Positions 17,112-25,495 of a DNA stretch of 52,803 nt are shown here, piece after piece (positions within the stretch are counted from its first letter, which is position 1; each line of letters begins with the position of its first letter). A program made the position numbers and the translations under genes. Source of the DNA: CAYLLN01 sp036496265 (lineage in GTDB: Bacteria > Planctomycetota > Planctomycetia > Pirellulales > Pirellulaceae); the NCBI GenBank assembly GCA_036496265.1, contig DASXLL010000045.1, positions 1-52,803 of the forward strand, given 5' to 3'. The notes under the pieces are model-generated. The model was not told the DNA's origin. It saw nothing but the letters and a program-made list of their open reading frames with translations, and searched no databases.

Positions 17112-20072
17112 ATGCTCACTCGTCGCCTATTTCATTGTCAGACTTGCATGCAGCGGACCGCCGTTGGATTACTGATTGCCATCTGGTGTTTATTAGGCGC
17201 GAATGCTGCGGCTCAGGACAAACTAGTGGCGAAGCGCTCGCCTTGGACCACATCGCGCGTGAAGGGATCGCCAGAGCCGCCAGCGCCCTACAGAATCGCT
17301 CCGGCATTTCCGCGGCTGAAATTTGTGCTGCCGACGAGCTTGGAGGTTATTCCCGGGACGAATCGGCTACTCATCACCGAACGCGCGGGAAGAATCCTGA
17401 GTTTCGCCAATTCGACCGATGTGGCTCAGGCTGATCTGGTGGCCGATTTGCGCGATTTTCTGTCCAACGATTTGGCCGGCCAGAATATTTCGCTATTCGA
17501 TGGCGAACTGCACCCGAAATTCAGCGACAACCGGTACTTTTTCGTCTGCTACGTTCATCCCGAAAAGGGCGGGCAGACGCGCGTCTCACGGCTGACGCTG
17601 ACGCGCGATGAGGCGCCGCGGCTTGTGCCCGCAAGCGAACAAGTCATCATCACCTGGCCCTCGGGCGGTCACAACGCTGGCTGTTTGGAGTTTGGCGCGG
17701 ACGGCTGTTTGTATATCGCGACCGGCGACGGTTCGGGGCCGAATCCTCCGGATGCCCGCAACTCCGGCCAGGACATTTCCGACTTGTTCGGTTCCATCCT
17801 GCGAATCAATGTCGATCACGCCAACGGCGACCAGGCCTATTCCGTGCCGGCGGACAATCCGTTCGTCGGGATGCCCAATGCGCGCCCGGAAATCTGGGCT
17901 TACGGCCTCCGCAATCCATGGAAATTCGGAATCGATCCGCAGACGAACTACATTTTCGCCGCCGACAACGGTTGGGAATCGTGGGAAATGGTCCACCGCA
18001 TTGTGCGGGGCGGAAACTGCGGCTGGCCCGTCATGGAAGGCCGCGTCGCGCTACGATCCGACGTAGCCCCCGGCCCGACGCCAATCATTCCGCCGGTCAA
18101 GGACCATCCGCACACCGAGGCCAACTCGGTGATCGGTGGTCCGGTGTATCGGGGCAGCAAATTGCCCGATTTGAACGGCTCGTTCGTCTATGGCGACTAC
18201 ATCACCGGCACGATTTGGGCGATTCGTCCCGACAACAATAACTCAGACAAGGACGGGGCTTATTCGCATCGAACACTCGTCGATACCGACCAGCGAATCG
18301 TCGCTTTCCGCGAGGGCCCAAACGGCGAGTTGTTTGTGCTGGACTACGATCTGACGGGACAAATCTATGAACTGCTTCCATCCGAGCGACCAGATACGTC
18401 CGCAAGCTTTCCTCGGCGACTCAGCGAGACCGGTCTGTTTGCATCACTAGAGAAAATGGAACCCGCGCCCGGCGTCGTGCCGTATTCGGTGCTGGTTGAG
18501 CCGTGGATGGACGGCGCAAAAGCTCAGCGGTGGGCCGCGATTCCCGGCAGTGCGGAGATCGAATTGGCGACCAGCCCAAATGAAGGTTCAAAGTTTCCAG
18601 AGGGCACTGTGCTCGTGAAGCACTTGGCATTGCCGCAACCCAGCGGTGAGCCCATTCGTTTGGAAACGCAGCTTTTGCATTACGAAGACGGAGTTTGGAG
18701 TCCTTATAGCTATCTGTGGGATGATGCGAATCGTGATGCGGTTTTGGTGGACGCGATCGGCACGAATCGACCGCTCCAAGTTGCAGACGCTGCCGCCTCC
18801 GACGGCAAGCGAGAGCGCACCTGGCACGTGAACGCGACGAATGAATGCAAGCTTTGTCACAATGCTGGCCCAAAATTTGTGCTGGGCTTTGTGGCGAACC
18901 AATTGGATTATTCGCTTTTGGCAGCACAAGGAGTCGTTCATCGATTGTCCGCAGTTGACGACGAGAAGTGGCGACTCGTCGATCCGCGTGACACCAAGCA
19001 ATCGCTCGATGATCGTGCCCGGTCGTACCTGCACGCCAACTGCGCCATGTGTCACCATCCAGGTGGCAATGCGATCGTCTCCTTTTTCCTCCGCCGCGAC
19101 CTGCCGTTCGACAAGCTGAACACCAACAAAGGCACCGGTATCGGAACGTTCGGAATCCGCGACGCGAAAATCATTGCTCCCGGCGATCCGTATCGCAGTC
19201 TGCTGCTGTATCGCATGTCCAAGCTTGGCTACGCCCGCATGCCCTATATCGGGTCGCAAGTCGTCGATAGTGAAGGCGTCGCCCTCGTTGCCAGTTGGAT
19301 TGGATCGCTCCCCAGCGATCCCGCCGCGCCCATTTCATCACCCCTGGCCAGTAATAGCGCCGAGGCAACAGCGCTGGCACAGGTCAGCGCGAAGTCACGT
19401 TCACCCGACGAGCTCGATAGCGCGATCCGCACATCGCTCAAATCCACGGAATCGGCACTCGCCCTGGCTGGCAAGCTCCATCAACATTCGGTGCCACCGG
19501 AAGCTTTTGACACAGCCGCAACGCTGGGTAGCGCGACAACAACAAGCGATATCCGCGGCCTGTTCGAGACGTTCATTCCCGAATCTAAGCGTCGCCCGAC
19601 GCTCGGCGCGAACATCGATCCGCAAACGATCCTCAGCCGCCAGGGCGACCGCCAGCGCGGCAAGCTCATTTTCTTCAGCGACGGCGCACGCTGCCGCGCG
19701 TGTCACGAGATCGACGACCCCAGTCAATCTGTTGGTCCCACACTGCAAGAGATCAACAAAAAGTACGCGCGGCCGGCTGAGCTGTTGCAACACGTTCTTC
19801 AGCCGTCGTTGAAAATCGACGAACCCTATGCCGCCTACGCCGTGCTCACCAACGACGGTCGAGCGATCAACGGATTAATGGCCGAGCAAAACGATAAAGA
19901 GATCGTCCTTAAGACGGCGGACAAAAAGCTGGCGCGAATTGCTCGGAGTTCGATTGCCGAAATGCAAAAAAGTCCCGTGTCTCTGATGCCCGACCGCATC
20001 CTCAGCGATCTCACGGCGCAAGAAGCCGCTGACTTGTTCGAATACATCCGCTCGCTCGGCGTTGCGAAGTAA
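17112..20072 (+). CDS. Exported quinoprotein sugar-dehydrogenase-like protein fused to three heme c sites
   Basis: About 986 aa. A signal peptide is clear (MQRTAVGLLIAIWCLLGANAAAQ); starts at 17112 and 17148 are both possible, and neither has a strong ribosome binding site. Residues about 55-430 form a six-bladed glucose/sorbosone dehydrogenase propeller (LITERAGRI, HPKFSDNRYFFVCYV, GDGSGPNPPDARNSGQ, WAYGLRNPWKFGIDP, GYP-type tail). A middle region resembles SO_2930-type cytochromes, with CKLCH and CAMCH. The C-terminus has a third site, CRACHEIDDPSQSVGPTL, in a planctomycete-type heme-binding domain. The three CxxCH motifs imply periplasmic electron transfer from the substrate to the respiratory chain. 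The gene lies 39 bases after ftr and 25 bases before the alpha/beta hydrolase. The substrate is unknown. Confidence 0.88.
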   Translation: MLTRRLFHCQTCMQRTAVGLLIAIWCLLGANAAAQDKLVAKRSPWTTSRVKGSPEPPAPYRIAPAFPRLKFVLPTSLEVIPGTNRLLITERAGRILSFANSTDVAQADLVADLRDFLSNDLAGQNISLFDGELHPKFSDNRYFFVCYVHPEKGGQTRVSRLTLTRDEAPRLVPASEQVIITWPSGGHNAGCLEFGADGCLYIATGDGSGPNPPDARNSGQDISDLFGSILRINVDHANGDQAYSVPADNPFVGMPNARPEIWAYGLRNPWKFGIDPQTNYIFAADNGWESWEMVHRIVRGGNCGWPVMEGRVALRSDVAPGPTPIIPPVKDHPHTEANSVIGGPVYRGSKLPDLNGSFVYGDYITGTIWAIRPDNNNSDKDGAYSHRTLVDTDQRIVAFREGPNGELFVLDYDLTGQIYELLPSERPDTSASFPRRLSETGLFASLEKMEPAPGVVPYSVLVEPWMDGAKAQRWAAIPGSAEIELATSPNEGSKFPEGTVLVKHLALPQPSGEPIRLETQLLHYEDGVWSPYSYLWDDANRDAVLVDAIGTNRPLQVADAAASDGKRERTWHVNATNECKLCHNAGPKFVLGFVANQLDYSLLAAQGVVHRLSAVDDEKWRLVDPRDTKQSLDDRARSYLHANCAMCHHPGGNAIVSFFLRRDLPFDKLNTNKGTGIGTFGIRDAKIIAPGDPYRSLLLYRMSKLGYARMPYIGSQVVDSEGVALVASWIGSLPSDPAAPISSPLASNSAEATALAQVSAKSRSPDELDSAIRTSLKSTESALALAGKLHQHSVPPEAFDTAATLGSATTTSDIRGLFETFIPESKRRPTLGANIDPQTILSRQGDRQRGKLIFFSDGARCRACHEIDDPSQSVGPTLQEINKKYARPAELLQHVLQPSLKIDEPYAAYAVLTNDGRAINGLMAEQNDKEIVLKTADKKLARIARSSIAEMQKSPVSLMPDRILSDLTAQEAADLFEYIRSLGVAK

Positions 20073-20097
20073 CGGCGTTTCACCGCCATCGAAAACC

Positions 20098-21393
20098 ATG
20101 TCCACCTTTTACCACTACCGCGCAATAGTCCTCTTCTTGTTGTCAGCTATTTGCGTTGGCCGCGTCAGTCGGGCGGGTGAACCGGAAATCATTGGCGCCT
20201 GGAGTTTAACTGAGTTGAAAAAAGCTCCGCCGCTGCAATGGCTTTCTCAGGAGGGCGCAGTCCATTCCTTGCTCTACACCGGCGAGAAATTCCAAGGGCA
20301 CGACACAGACGTTTTCGCGTTCTACGCGTCTCCTGCAACGCTCAAAGCGGCCAATGCAAGTGCCAAATTCCCCGGTGTCGTGCTCATTCATGGCGGCGGC
20401 GGAACTGCCTTCGCGGAATGGACCTGGCTGTGGGCCAATCGTGGCTATGCGGCCATCGCGATGGATCTTTCCGGCTGCCGGCCGATCGATCCGGTTTACG
20501 CTTCGACCGGCGCGCCGCTTTCTGGTCAAGCCGCGAAGCCGGAAACACGAACGAGGCTGCCTAGCGGCGGGCCGAACCAGGGTAATCCGGAAAAATTCGA
20601 TAGCATTGGCGGCGATATCACCGATGACTGGCCGTATCACGCGGCCGCCAACGTGATTCGGGCGCATTCCCTACTGCGATCATTCCCCGAAGTGATTGCC
20701 GATCGCACGGCAGTGACTGGAATCAGTTGGGGCGGCTATACAACTTGCCTGGTCGCTTCGCTCGACGATCGTTTTCGAGCCGCCGTGCCCGTGTATGGCT
20801 GTGGCTTCCTGTTTGAAGGCGAGTCGGTACAAAAGCCGTCGATCGATAAACTCGGCGAGCGCCGTGACGCTTGGATTAAGGCCTACGATCCCTCGAGCCT
20901 GCTCCCGCGTTGTCGCGTGCCAATTTTGTTCGTCAACGGCACAAATGACATCCATTATCCGCTGGACAGTTATCAAAAGTCGTTCGACGCCGTTCCTGGC
21001 CAAAAGCAGATGCGAATCGAAGTCAACATGCGGCACGGCCATCCGCCTGGTTGGGTGCCCCAGGAGATCGGCCTGTTCATCGACTCGTTTTGCCGCGATG
21101 GCCAGCCGTTGCCGGTGCCCGGGGAGCTGACAATCCGGAAAGACAAAGTAGAACTGACCTACACGAGCGTCGTTCCGTTGAAGTCCGCGGCGCTCCACTA
21201 TACGACCGACAATGGCCCCCGCTCTGGACGCGCCTGGCAGAGCTTAGCCGCTGAAATTACTAAGGACGCCGTGATTGCCCCACAACCGCCGACCGACGCC
21301 AATACCTGGTTTATCGCGCTGACGGATGACCGCGGAGCAATGGTCACCAGCAGCATACGATTTCGTCCTGATCCGCCACCGACAACGCCATGA
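20098..21393 (+). CDS. Exported alpha/beta hydrolase (dienelactone hydrolase / acetyl-xylan-esterase type)
   Basis: A 431-aa protein with a signal peptide (MSTFYHYRAIVLFLLSAICVGRVSRA). The oxyanion-hole region is VVLIHGGGGTAFAEW, the nucleophile elbow is VTGISWGGYTT (GxSxGG), the acid lies near VNGTNDIHYP, and the His is in NMRHGHPPGW. This is the S9/DLH-type order seen in planctomycete exported esterases and peptidase-like proteins. It follows the sugar-dehydrogenase fusion by 25 bases, so both may act on the same extracytoplasmic carbohydrate or ester substrate. It ends at 21393, with the stop of the convergent DGPF gene beginning at 21394, so no terminator fits between them. Confidence 0.88.
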   Translation: MSTFYHYRAIVLFLLSAICVGRVSRAGEPEIIGAWSLTELKKAPPLQWLSQEGAVHSLLYTGEKFQGHDTDVFAFYASPATLKAANASAKFPGVVLIHGGGGTAFAEWTWLWANRGYAAIAMDLSGCRPIDPVYASTGAPLSGQAAKPETRTRLPSGGPNQGNPEKFDSIGGDITDDWPYHAAANVIRAHSLLRSFPEVIADRTAVTGISWGGYTTCLVASLDDRFRAAVPVYGCGFLFEGESVQKPSIDKLGERRDAWIKAYDPSSLLPRCRVPILFVNGTNDIHYPLDSYQKSFDAVPGQKQMRIEVNMRHGHPPGWVPQEIGLFIDSFCRDGQPLPVPGELTIRKDKVELTYTSVVPLKSAALHYTTDNGPRSGRAWQSLAAEITKDAVIAPQPPTDANTWFIALTDDRGAMVTSSIRFRPDPPPTTP

Positions 21394-21762
21394 CTACATA
21401 GCTGCCGGCCCGGGCGGCAATCCTGGGATATCCAGCACCGGACGTATTTCGACTGTCCCTTTCTTCGCCCCGGGAATCCGCGCGGCGACAGCGATCGCCT
21501 CGTCGAGGTCCTTGGCGTTGATCATAAAGTAGCCGCCGAGGTGCTCGCGGGTTTCGGCAAAAGGTCCGTCAGTGATCAACCGTTTGCCCTCACGAATGCG
21601 CAAGCTGGTCGCCGTCGCAACCGGCTGCAGAGGATTGGCCGAAATGAATTGGCCCCTGGCGTTCAAATCGCCACAGAGCTGCGTGGAATCGAGATAGCAC
21701 TGCTCGCGTTCGGTTGGCGTCATGGCATCTTCGCCCATATAGATCAAGAGCATGTATTTCAT
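21394..21762 (-). CDS. DGPF-domain (YCII-related) protein 1
   Basis: A 122-aa single-domain YCII-related protein with MKYMLLIYMGED at the start and the diagnostic LITDGPFAETREHLGGYFMI (DGPF motif). It is the last gene of the series led by the ECF42-like sigma factor. Such DGPF proteins are the conserved partners and main targets of ECF42 sigma factors in actinobacteria and other phyla, but their biochemical role is unknown. A strong binding site (AAGGAAG) precedes the ATG. The stop abuts the convergent hydrolase stop with no spacer. Confidence 0.93.
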   Translation of the reverse strand: MKYMLLIYMGEDAMTPTEREQCYLDSTQLCGDLNARGQFISANPLQPVATATSLRIREGKRLITDGPFAETREHLGGYFMINAKDLDEAIAVAARIPGAKKGTVEIRPVLDIPGLPPGPAAM

Positions 21763-21819
21763 GATTGTTTACTTCCTTCAAATTGTTGAATGGGCTGATT
21801 TCGCACAATCTTCGAACCA

Positions 21820-22239
21820 CTACGACGCGTGCCGCCGACGAATCGCTTCGACAATCGTCCGATCACCAGGATCGGTCAATTCGGCGCCGGGTTCCATCAC
21901 CGGCCGGACTTCGATACTGAGCAGCCGGGCCCGCAGCTTCGCTACGATTTGCAGCGCTTCGTTCAAGTCCCTCGCCTCGATAACCGTAAGTCCACCCAGG
22001 AACTCTTTCGTTTCCGCGAACGGCCCGTCTGTGTTGGTAGGGCTGACGCCGAGATTTCGCACCGTCACTGCCGTGTGGACCGATTGCAGGCCGACCGAAA
22101 ACACAAGATGGCCGCTCGTTTTCAGCTCCGCTTGCCACGCGGCTGCCGCGTCACAGTCCGCCACGATCGCGTCCAATTCTACCTCGGACGGAACCGTTCG
22201 CTCCTTATTCTCGATATACACGAGGCAAGCGTATTTCAT
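21820..22239 (-). CDS. DGPF-domain (YCII-related) protein 2
   Basis: A 139-aa YCII-related protein: MKYACLVYIENKERTVP at the start and NTDGPFAETKEFLGGLTVIE in the middle, ending with EVRPVMEPGAELTDPGDR. GGAG precedes the start. It is a paralogue of the neighbours at 21394, 22315 and 23589, with a 57-base spacer to the next gene. The domain fold is a ferredoxin-like dimer in YciI; the His/Asp pair of YciI is not obvious here. Confidence 0.93.
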   Translation of the reverse strand: MKYACLVYIENKERTVPSEVELDAIVADCDAAAAWQAELKTSGHLVFSVGLQSVHTAVTVRNLGVSPTNTDGPFAETKEFLGGLTVIEARDLNEALQIVAKLRARLLSIEVRPVMEPGAELTDPGDRTIVEAIRRRHAS

Positions 22240-22314
22240 CGTCGCACTCCAATCGTCTCCTAGCTAATCTAGAGACGCCTGCCAATCCGACTCCAGCGGA
22301 CAAATGGCCATCCG

Positions 22315-22707
22315 TCAGTTTGTTGCCGCGACTTGGCTCGCTTCCGGCGCGAACTTGATTTCTTCGTTGACCGGGCGAATTTCAATCGAGCCGCCCATGC
22401 GCATGCAAGGCATTTTTGACATGAGCCGGATGGCTTCGTTCAGATCGCTGGCCTCGAGAACGATTAAACCGCCCAATTGCTCCTTGGTCTCAGCAAATGG
22501 ACCGTCGGTAACAGCCACATTGCCTTTGTCGAATCGCAGCACGGCCGCGCTGCCGGCCCCTTGCAACGCTCGATCGTCAATGATGTGACCCTGCTTTTGA
22601 AGCAGGCGGCCATACGCGAATGTGTCATCCATGAGAGCATCGCGCTCTGCATCGTTTTGCGCTTGCCACCGAGCTTCATCGTGGTATCCAAAACATACGA
22701 ATTTCAT
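22315..22707 (-). CDS. DGPF-domain (YCII-related) protein 3
   Basis: A 130-aa protein. The ATG at 22707 was chosen because it follows CGGAGGTT closely and starts the family sequence MKFVCFGYHDEARW; an in-frame extension to 22821 would overlap the VOC gene and lacks family similarity. The DGPF motif is VTDGPFAETKEQLGGLIVLE, followed by SDLNEAIRLMSKMP and SIEIRPV. It has the same layout as its three paralogues. Confidence 0.93.
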   Translation of the reverse strand: MKFVCFGYHDEARWQAQNDAERDALMDDTFAYGRLLQKQGHIIDDRALQGAGSAAVLRFDKGNVAVTDGPFAETKEQLGGLIVLEASDLNEAIRLMSKMPCMRMGGSIEIRPVNEEIKFAPEASQVAATN

Positions 22708-22765
22708 GGCGAACCTCCGATTATGACAGATGTAATTTAGAAAGCTGTTGTTTCTGAAGACCGAA

Positions 22766-23173
22766 TTACGGCGAGACATGAACCATCCAGGCGACGCCAA
22801 AGCGGTCGGCGAGCATACCAAACCGCGGCGAGAAAAAGGTCTTCGTCAGCGGCATGCGCACCTGGCCACCTTCGGACAGAGCCGCAAACGCGCGATCGGC
22901 TTCCGCCTCGTTTTTGACCGTCAGCGAAAGGGAGAATCCCTGAAACGACGGATGGCCCGTGCAATCGTCGGAGGCCATGATCACACTGTCGCCGATGCGG
23001 AAGTTCGCATGCATGATTTTGTTTTCGTGGCCGGGCTTCACCATGCCAGGCTGCTGCTCGGGACTTTCTTTGTACCGCAGCAGCATGTTGACTTCAGCGC
23101 CGAGCGCTCGTTTGTAGAACTCGACGGCTTCTTCACAGCATCCGTCGAACAAGAGATAAGGTTGAACGGCCAT
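22766..23173 (-). CDS. PhnB-like VOC-superfamily protein
   Basis: A 135-aa member of the PhnB / '3-demethylubiquinone-9 3-methyltransferase' glyoxalase-fold family. It starts MAVQPYLLFDGCCEEAVEFYKRA and ends RFGMLADRFGVAWMVHVSP, the usual 'fWG.r.g.v.DpfGv.W.i' tail with F-S in place of W-G. KIMHANFRIGDSVIMASDD is the central strand. Enzymatic metal ligands are not conserved well enough to name a reaction. PhnB-like and DGPF genes commonly occur together under ECF42 sigma factors, as here. Confidence 0.9.
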   Translation of the reverse strand: MAVQPYLLFDGCCEEAVEFYKRALGAEVNMLLRYKESPEQQPGMVKPGHENKIMHANFRIGDSVIMASDDCTGHPSFQGFSLSLTVKNEAEADRAFAALSEGGQVRMPLTKTFFSPRFGMLADRFGVAWMVHVSP

Positions 23174-23277
23174 GACAGCTCCTTTATTAGGTTAGCGGGA
23201 ATAGTTGGTTTCTATTGAGTAGTCGAATGGGAAAACGCCAAATCGACAGGCCGAAAATTATTCTTTCGAGACTGGAG

Positions 23278-23493
23278 TTATAAGGCCAATCCCAGCGAAT
23301 CGACGCGGCGGCAGGCGACGTGCATCAGGCTCGCCTTATGTGTCCCTTCGACTTCGTCGAAGAGCACGTTCAAGGCCGAAAGCAGCGCTTCGCGGGGCCG
23401 GTCGGCCGCGCAAATCATGTTGGCCAGCGGCTCAATAACCTGCGCCAGTTCGTCGCGCGAAATTCGCTGTTGATGAATGCAATAAGTTGTCAT
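23278..23493 (-). CDS. Unknown 71-aa protein inside the DGPF operon
   Basis: The ATG at 23493 follows CCAGGAGAGCTATC, an excellent ribosome binding site, and gives a 71-aa protein starting MTTYCIHQQRIS. It is mostly helical (LAQVIEPLANMICAADRPREALLSALNVLFDEV) with one Cys near each end (Cys5, and Cys in HVACRRVDSL) and no membrane segment. I do not recognise the family. Its position between the VOC gene and DGPF protein 4, with similar spacing and strong translation signals, argues for a real gene of the same regulon. Confidence 0.72.
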   Translation of the reverse strand: MTTYCIHQQRISRDELAQVIEPLANMICAADRPREALLSALNVLFDEVEGTHKASLMHVACRRVDSLGLAL

Positions 23494-23588
23494 GATAGCT
23501 CTCCTGGATCGCTCGCTCATTTTCAATTGTGTTTTCAGAAATTAGTCGTTTGGCCCACGGCCAAATCGACAGCCGCGTAGACATTTTT

Positions 23589-23957
23589 TCAGGCCGAGGC
23601 AAAATCTTCCGGCTCGAATACCTGGCGGATTTCAATCTCCGCGTCCCGGCCTGGCATCGGATTGGGGCACCGCTTGACCCACTCGATCGCCTCGGCCTTC
23701 GAGGCGCACTTCCACAGCCAAAAGCCGGCGATCAACTCCTTCGTTTCCGCGAACGGACCATCCGTGACAATTCGCTTGTCCCCCACAAATTTCACGCGGG
23801 AGCCTTTCGAGCTCGCTTGCAGCCCCTCGCCGGCCAGCATTACGCCGGCTTTGATCAATTCCTCATTGAATTTGCCCATCGCAGCCAACAATTCCGGACT
23901 CGGCATAATGCCCGCTTCGGAATCCTCGCTGGCTTTCACAATCACCATAAATCGCAT
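23589..23957 (-). CDS. DGPF-domain (YCII-related) protein 4
   Basis: A 122-aa protein, MRFMVIVKASEDSEAGIMP at the start, with IVTDGPFAETKELIAGFWLW and ending EIEIRQVFEPEDF. The 'M.kasedseaG.mPs' opening places it in the DGPF subgroup often found next to sigma factor genes. It is the first gene after the sigma factor (195-base spacer). A GAGGAG lies just before the ATG. Confidence 0.93.
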   Translation of the reverse strand: MRFMVIVKASEDSEAGIMPSPELLAAMGKFNEELIKAGVMLAGEGLQASSKGSRVKFVGDKRIVTDGPFAETKELIAGFWLWKCASKAEAIEWVKRCPNPMPGRDAEIEIRQVFEPEDFASA

Positions 23958-24152
23958 CGTCGCATCTCCTCATCATTTGTGTTGAATGGCCGGATTTGAC
24001 TCGTTTTTCTGTCGCTTCGCGGCTCAATTTGATCAGAACAAGAGATAGTCGTGTGAATGGCGGACAATTCGACACCCGACGAGAGATTCTGAAAAAGATT
24101 TTGTCTTCCAAGGCCGACAAAGCGTCAAAAGCCAACGTCCCGCCGCAAATGG

Positions 24153-25436
24153 CTACCGCGATTGCAGTTCGGCCAGCCGCCCCTCCAAAAATCGCCGCTC
24201 CGGCTCCTGTCGGGCCAGCGTCAAAGCCTTCTGATACGATTCCCGCGACTCGGCTGTTCGCCCAAGTCGTCGGCATAGATCAGCCCGCGCGGAATGGGCC
24301 AGGTGATAATCGGTCAGCTCCCCGCGCTCGAGGATCGCATCGATGATCACGAGCCCAGCCTGTGGCCCTTCGCTCATCGCCACCGCCACGGCGCGGTTGA
24401 GTTCGACGATCGGCGACGGTTCAATTCGAGCCAGCACACCATATAGCCCGGCGATCTGTGCCCAATCCGTTGCGGCTGCCGTAGTCGCTTCGGCGTGGAC
24501 CGCTGCGATCGCCGCCTGCAGCGTGTACGAGCCAAATCGATTCGTCGCCAAGGCCCGCTGAACCAACTCAATTCCCTGGGCAATGTGCTCGCGATTCCAA
24601 AGCGAGCGATCTTGCTGTTCCAGCAGAATCAGCTCGCCGGTTGCCGACGTCCGCGCGGCTCGCCGCGACTCTTGCAGCAGCATCAGCGCGACGAGGCCTA
24701 CCACCTCGGGCTCGGGTTCCGGCAATAGTTGCAGCACCAACCGTCCCAGCCGGATCGCTTCTTCGGACAGATCCGATCGCGTCACAACGGACCCTGACGA
24801 CGCCGAGTAGCCCTCGTTGAACACGAGATAAATCACCTGCAACACGGTTTCCAGCCGCTCCGGCAGGTCCGCTCGCGAAGGCACCTGATAGGGAATTCCT
24901 GCGTTTTTGATCTTCGCCTTGGCTCGCACAATGCGTTGCGCAATCGTCGGCGCTGCCGTCAAAAACGCCCGCGCGATCTCTTCTGTTGTCAGGCCGCAGA
25001 CTTCTCGCAGCGTCAGCGCCACACGCGCCTCAGCCGGCAGCGCCGGGTGGCAGCAAGTGAAGATCAGCCGCAATCGGTCATCTTCAATCGCTTCATCATC
25101 CAACTGGGCCACTTCGTCCGGCATTTCGGTTCCCAGCCGCTGCGCCAACTCGCCCAGCGACGCATCGAACCGCGCGGCCCGCCGCATCGCGTCGATCGCC
25201 TTGAACCGTCCGGCCGATACCAGCCACGCCCGCGGATTGGCCGGCACGCCACTCTTGGGCCACTGCTCGATGGCCGACGCGAACGCCTCATGCAACGCCT
25301 CTTCCGCGCGGTCGAAATCGCCCAGCAGCCGCACCAGCGTTGCAAACACGCGCCGCGACTCCGTCCGATAGACGGCTTCGATCGTTTCATGCGACTCGAT
25401 TGTCGAACGGTTGTCTTCCATGTTGCTGTGAAGCAT
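24153..25436 (-). CDS. ECF42-type RNA polymerase sigma factor with long C-terminal extension
   Basis: About 427 aa from the ATG at 25436 (ATG 25421 is an alternative; neither has a clear binding site). Region 2 is about residues 20-90 (FATLVRLLGDFDRAEEALHEAFASAIEQWP). Region 4 is about 135-190 (LTLREVCGLTTEEIARAFLTAAPTIAQRIVRAK). Unlike classic ECFs, a long helical TPR-like extension of over 200 residues follows (LQVIYLVFNEGYSASSG, RRAARTSATGELILLEQQDRSLW, AELNRAVAVAMSEGP). This is the SigJ/DUF6596-type architecture of group ECF42. The downstream DGPF and PhnB-like genes are its typical partners. No anti-sigma gene is present, as expected, because the extension is thought to control activity. 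Confidence 0.92.
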   Translation of the reverse strand: MLHSNMEDNRSTIESHETIEAVYRTESRRVFATLVRLLGDFDRAEEALHEAFASAIEQWPKSGVPANPRAWLVSAGRFKAIDAMRRAARFDASLGELAQRLGTEMPDEVAQLDDEAIEDDRLRLIFTCCHPALPAEARVALTLREVCGLTTEEIARAFLTAAPTIAQRIVRAKAKIKNAGIPYQVPSRADLPERLETVLQVIYLVFNEGYSASSGSVVTRSDLSEEAIRLGRLVLQLLPEPEPEVVGLVALMLLQESRRAARTSATGELILLEQQDRSLWNREHIAQGIELVQRALATNRFGSYTLQAAIAAVHAEATTAAATDWAQIAGLYGVLARIEPSPIVELNRAVAVAMSEGPQAGLVIIDAILERGELTDYHLAHSARADLCRRLGRTAESRESYQKALTLARQEPERRFLEGRLAELQSR

Positions 25437-25495
25437 GAGCTGTCTTGGAAAGCGCCATTTAGGATAGGGTGCCTGGCAATTGTCGGCAGCTACCA

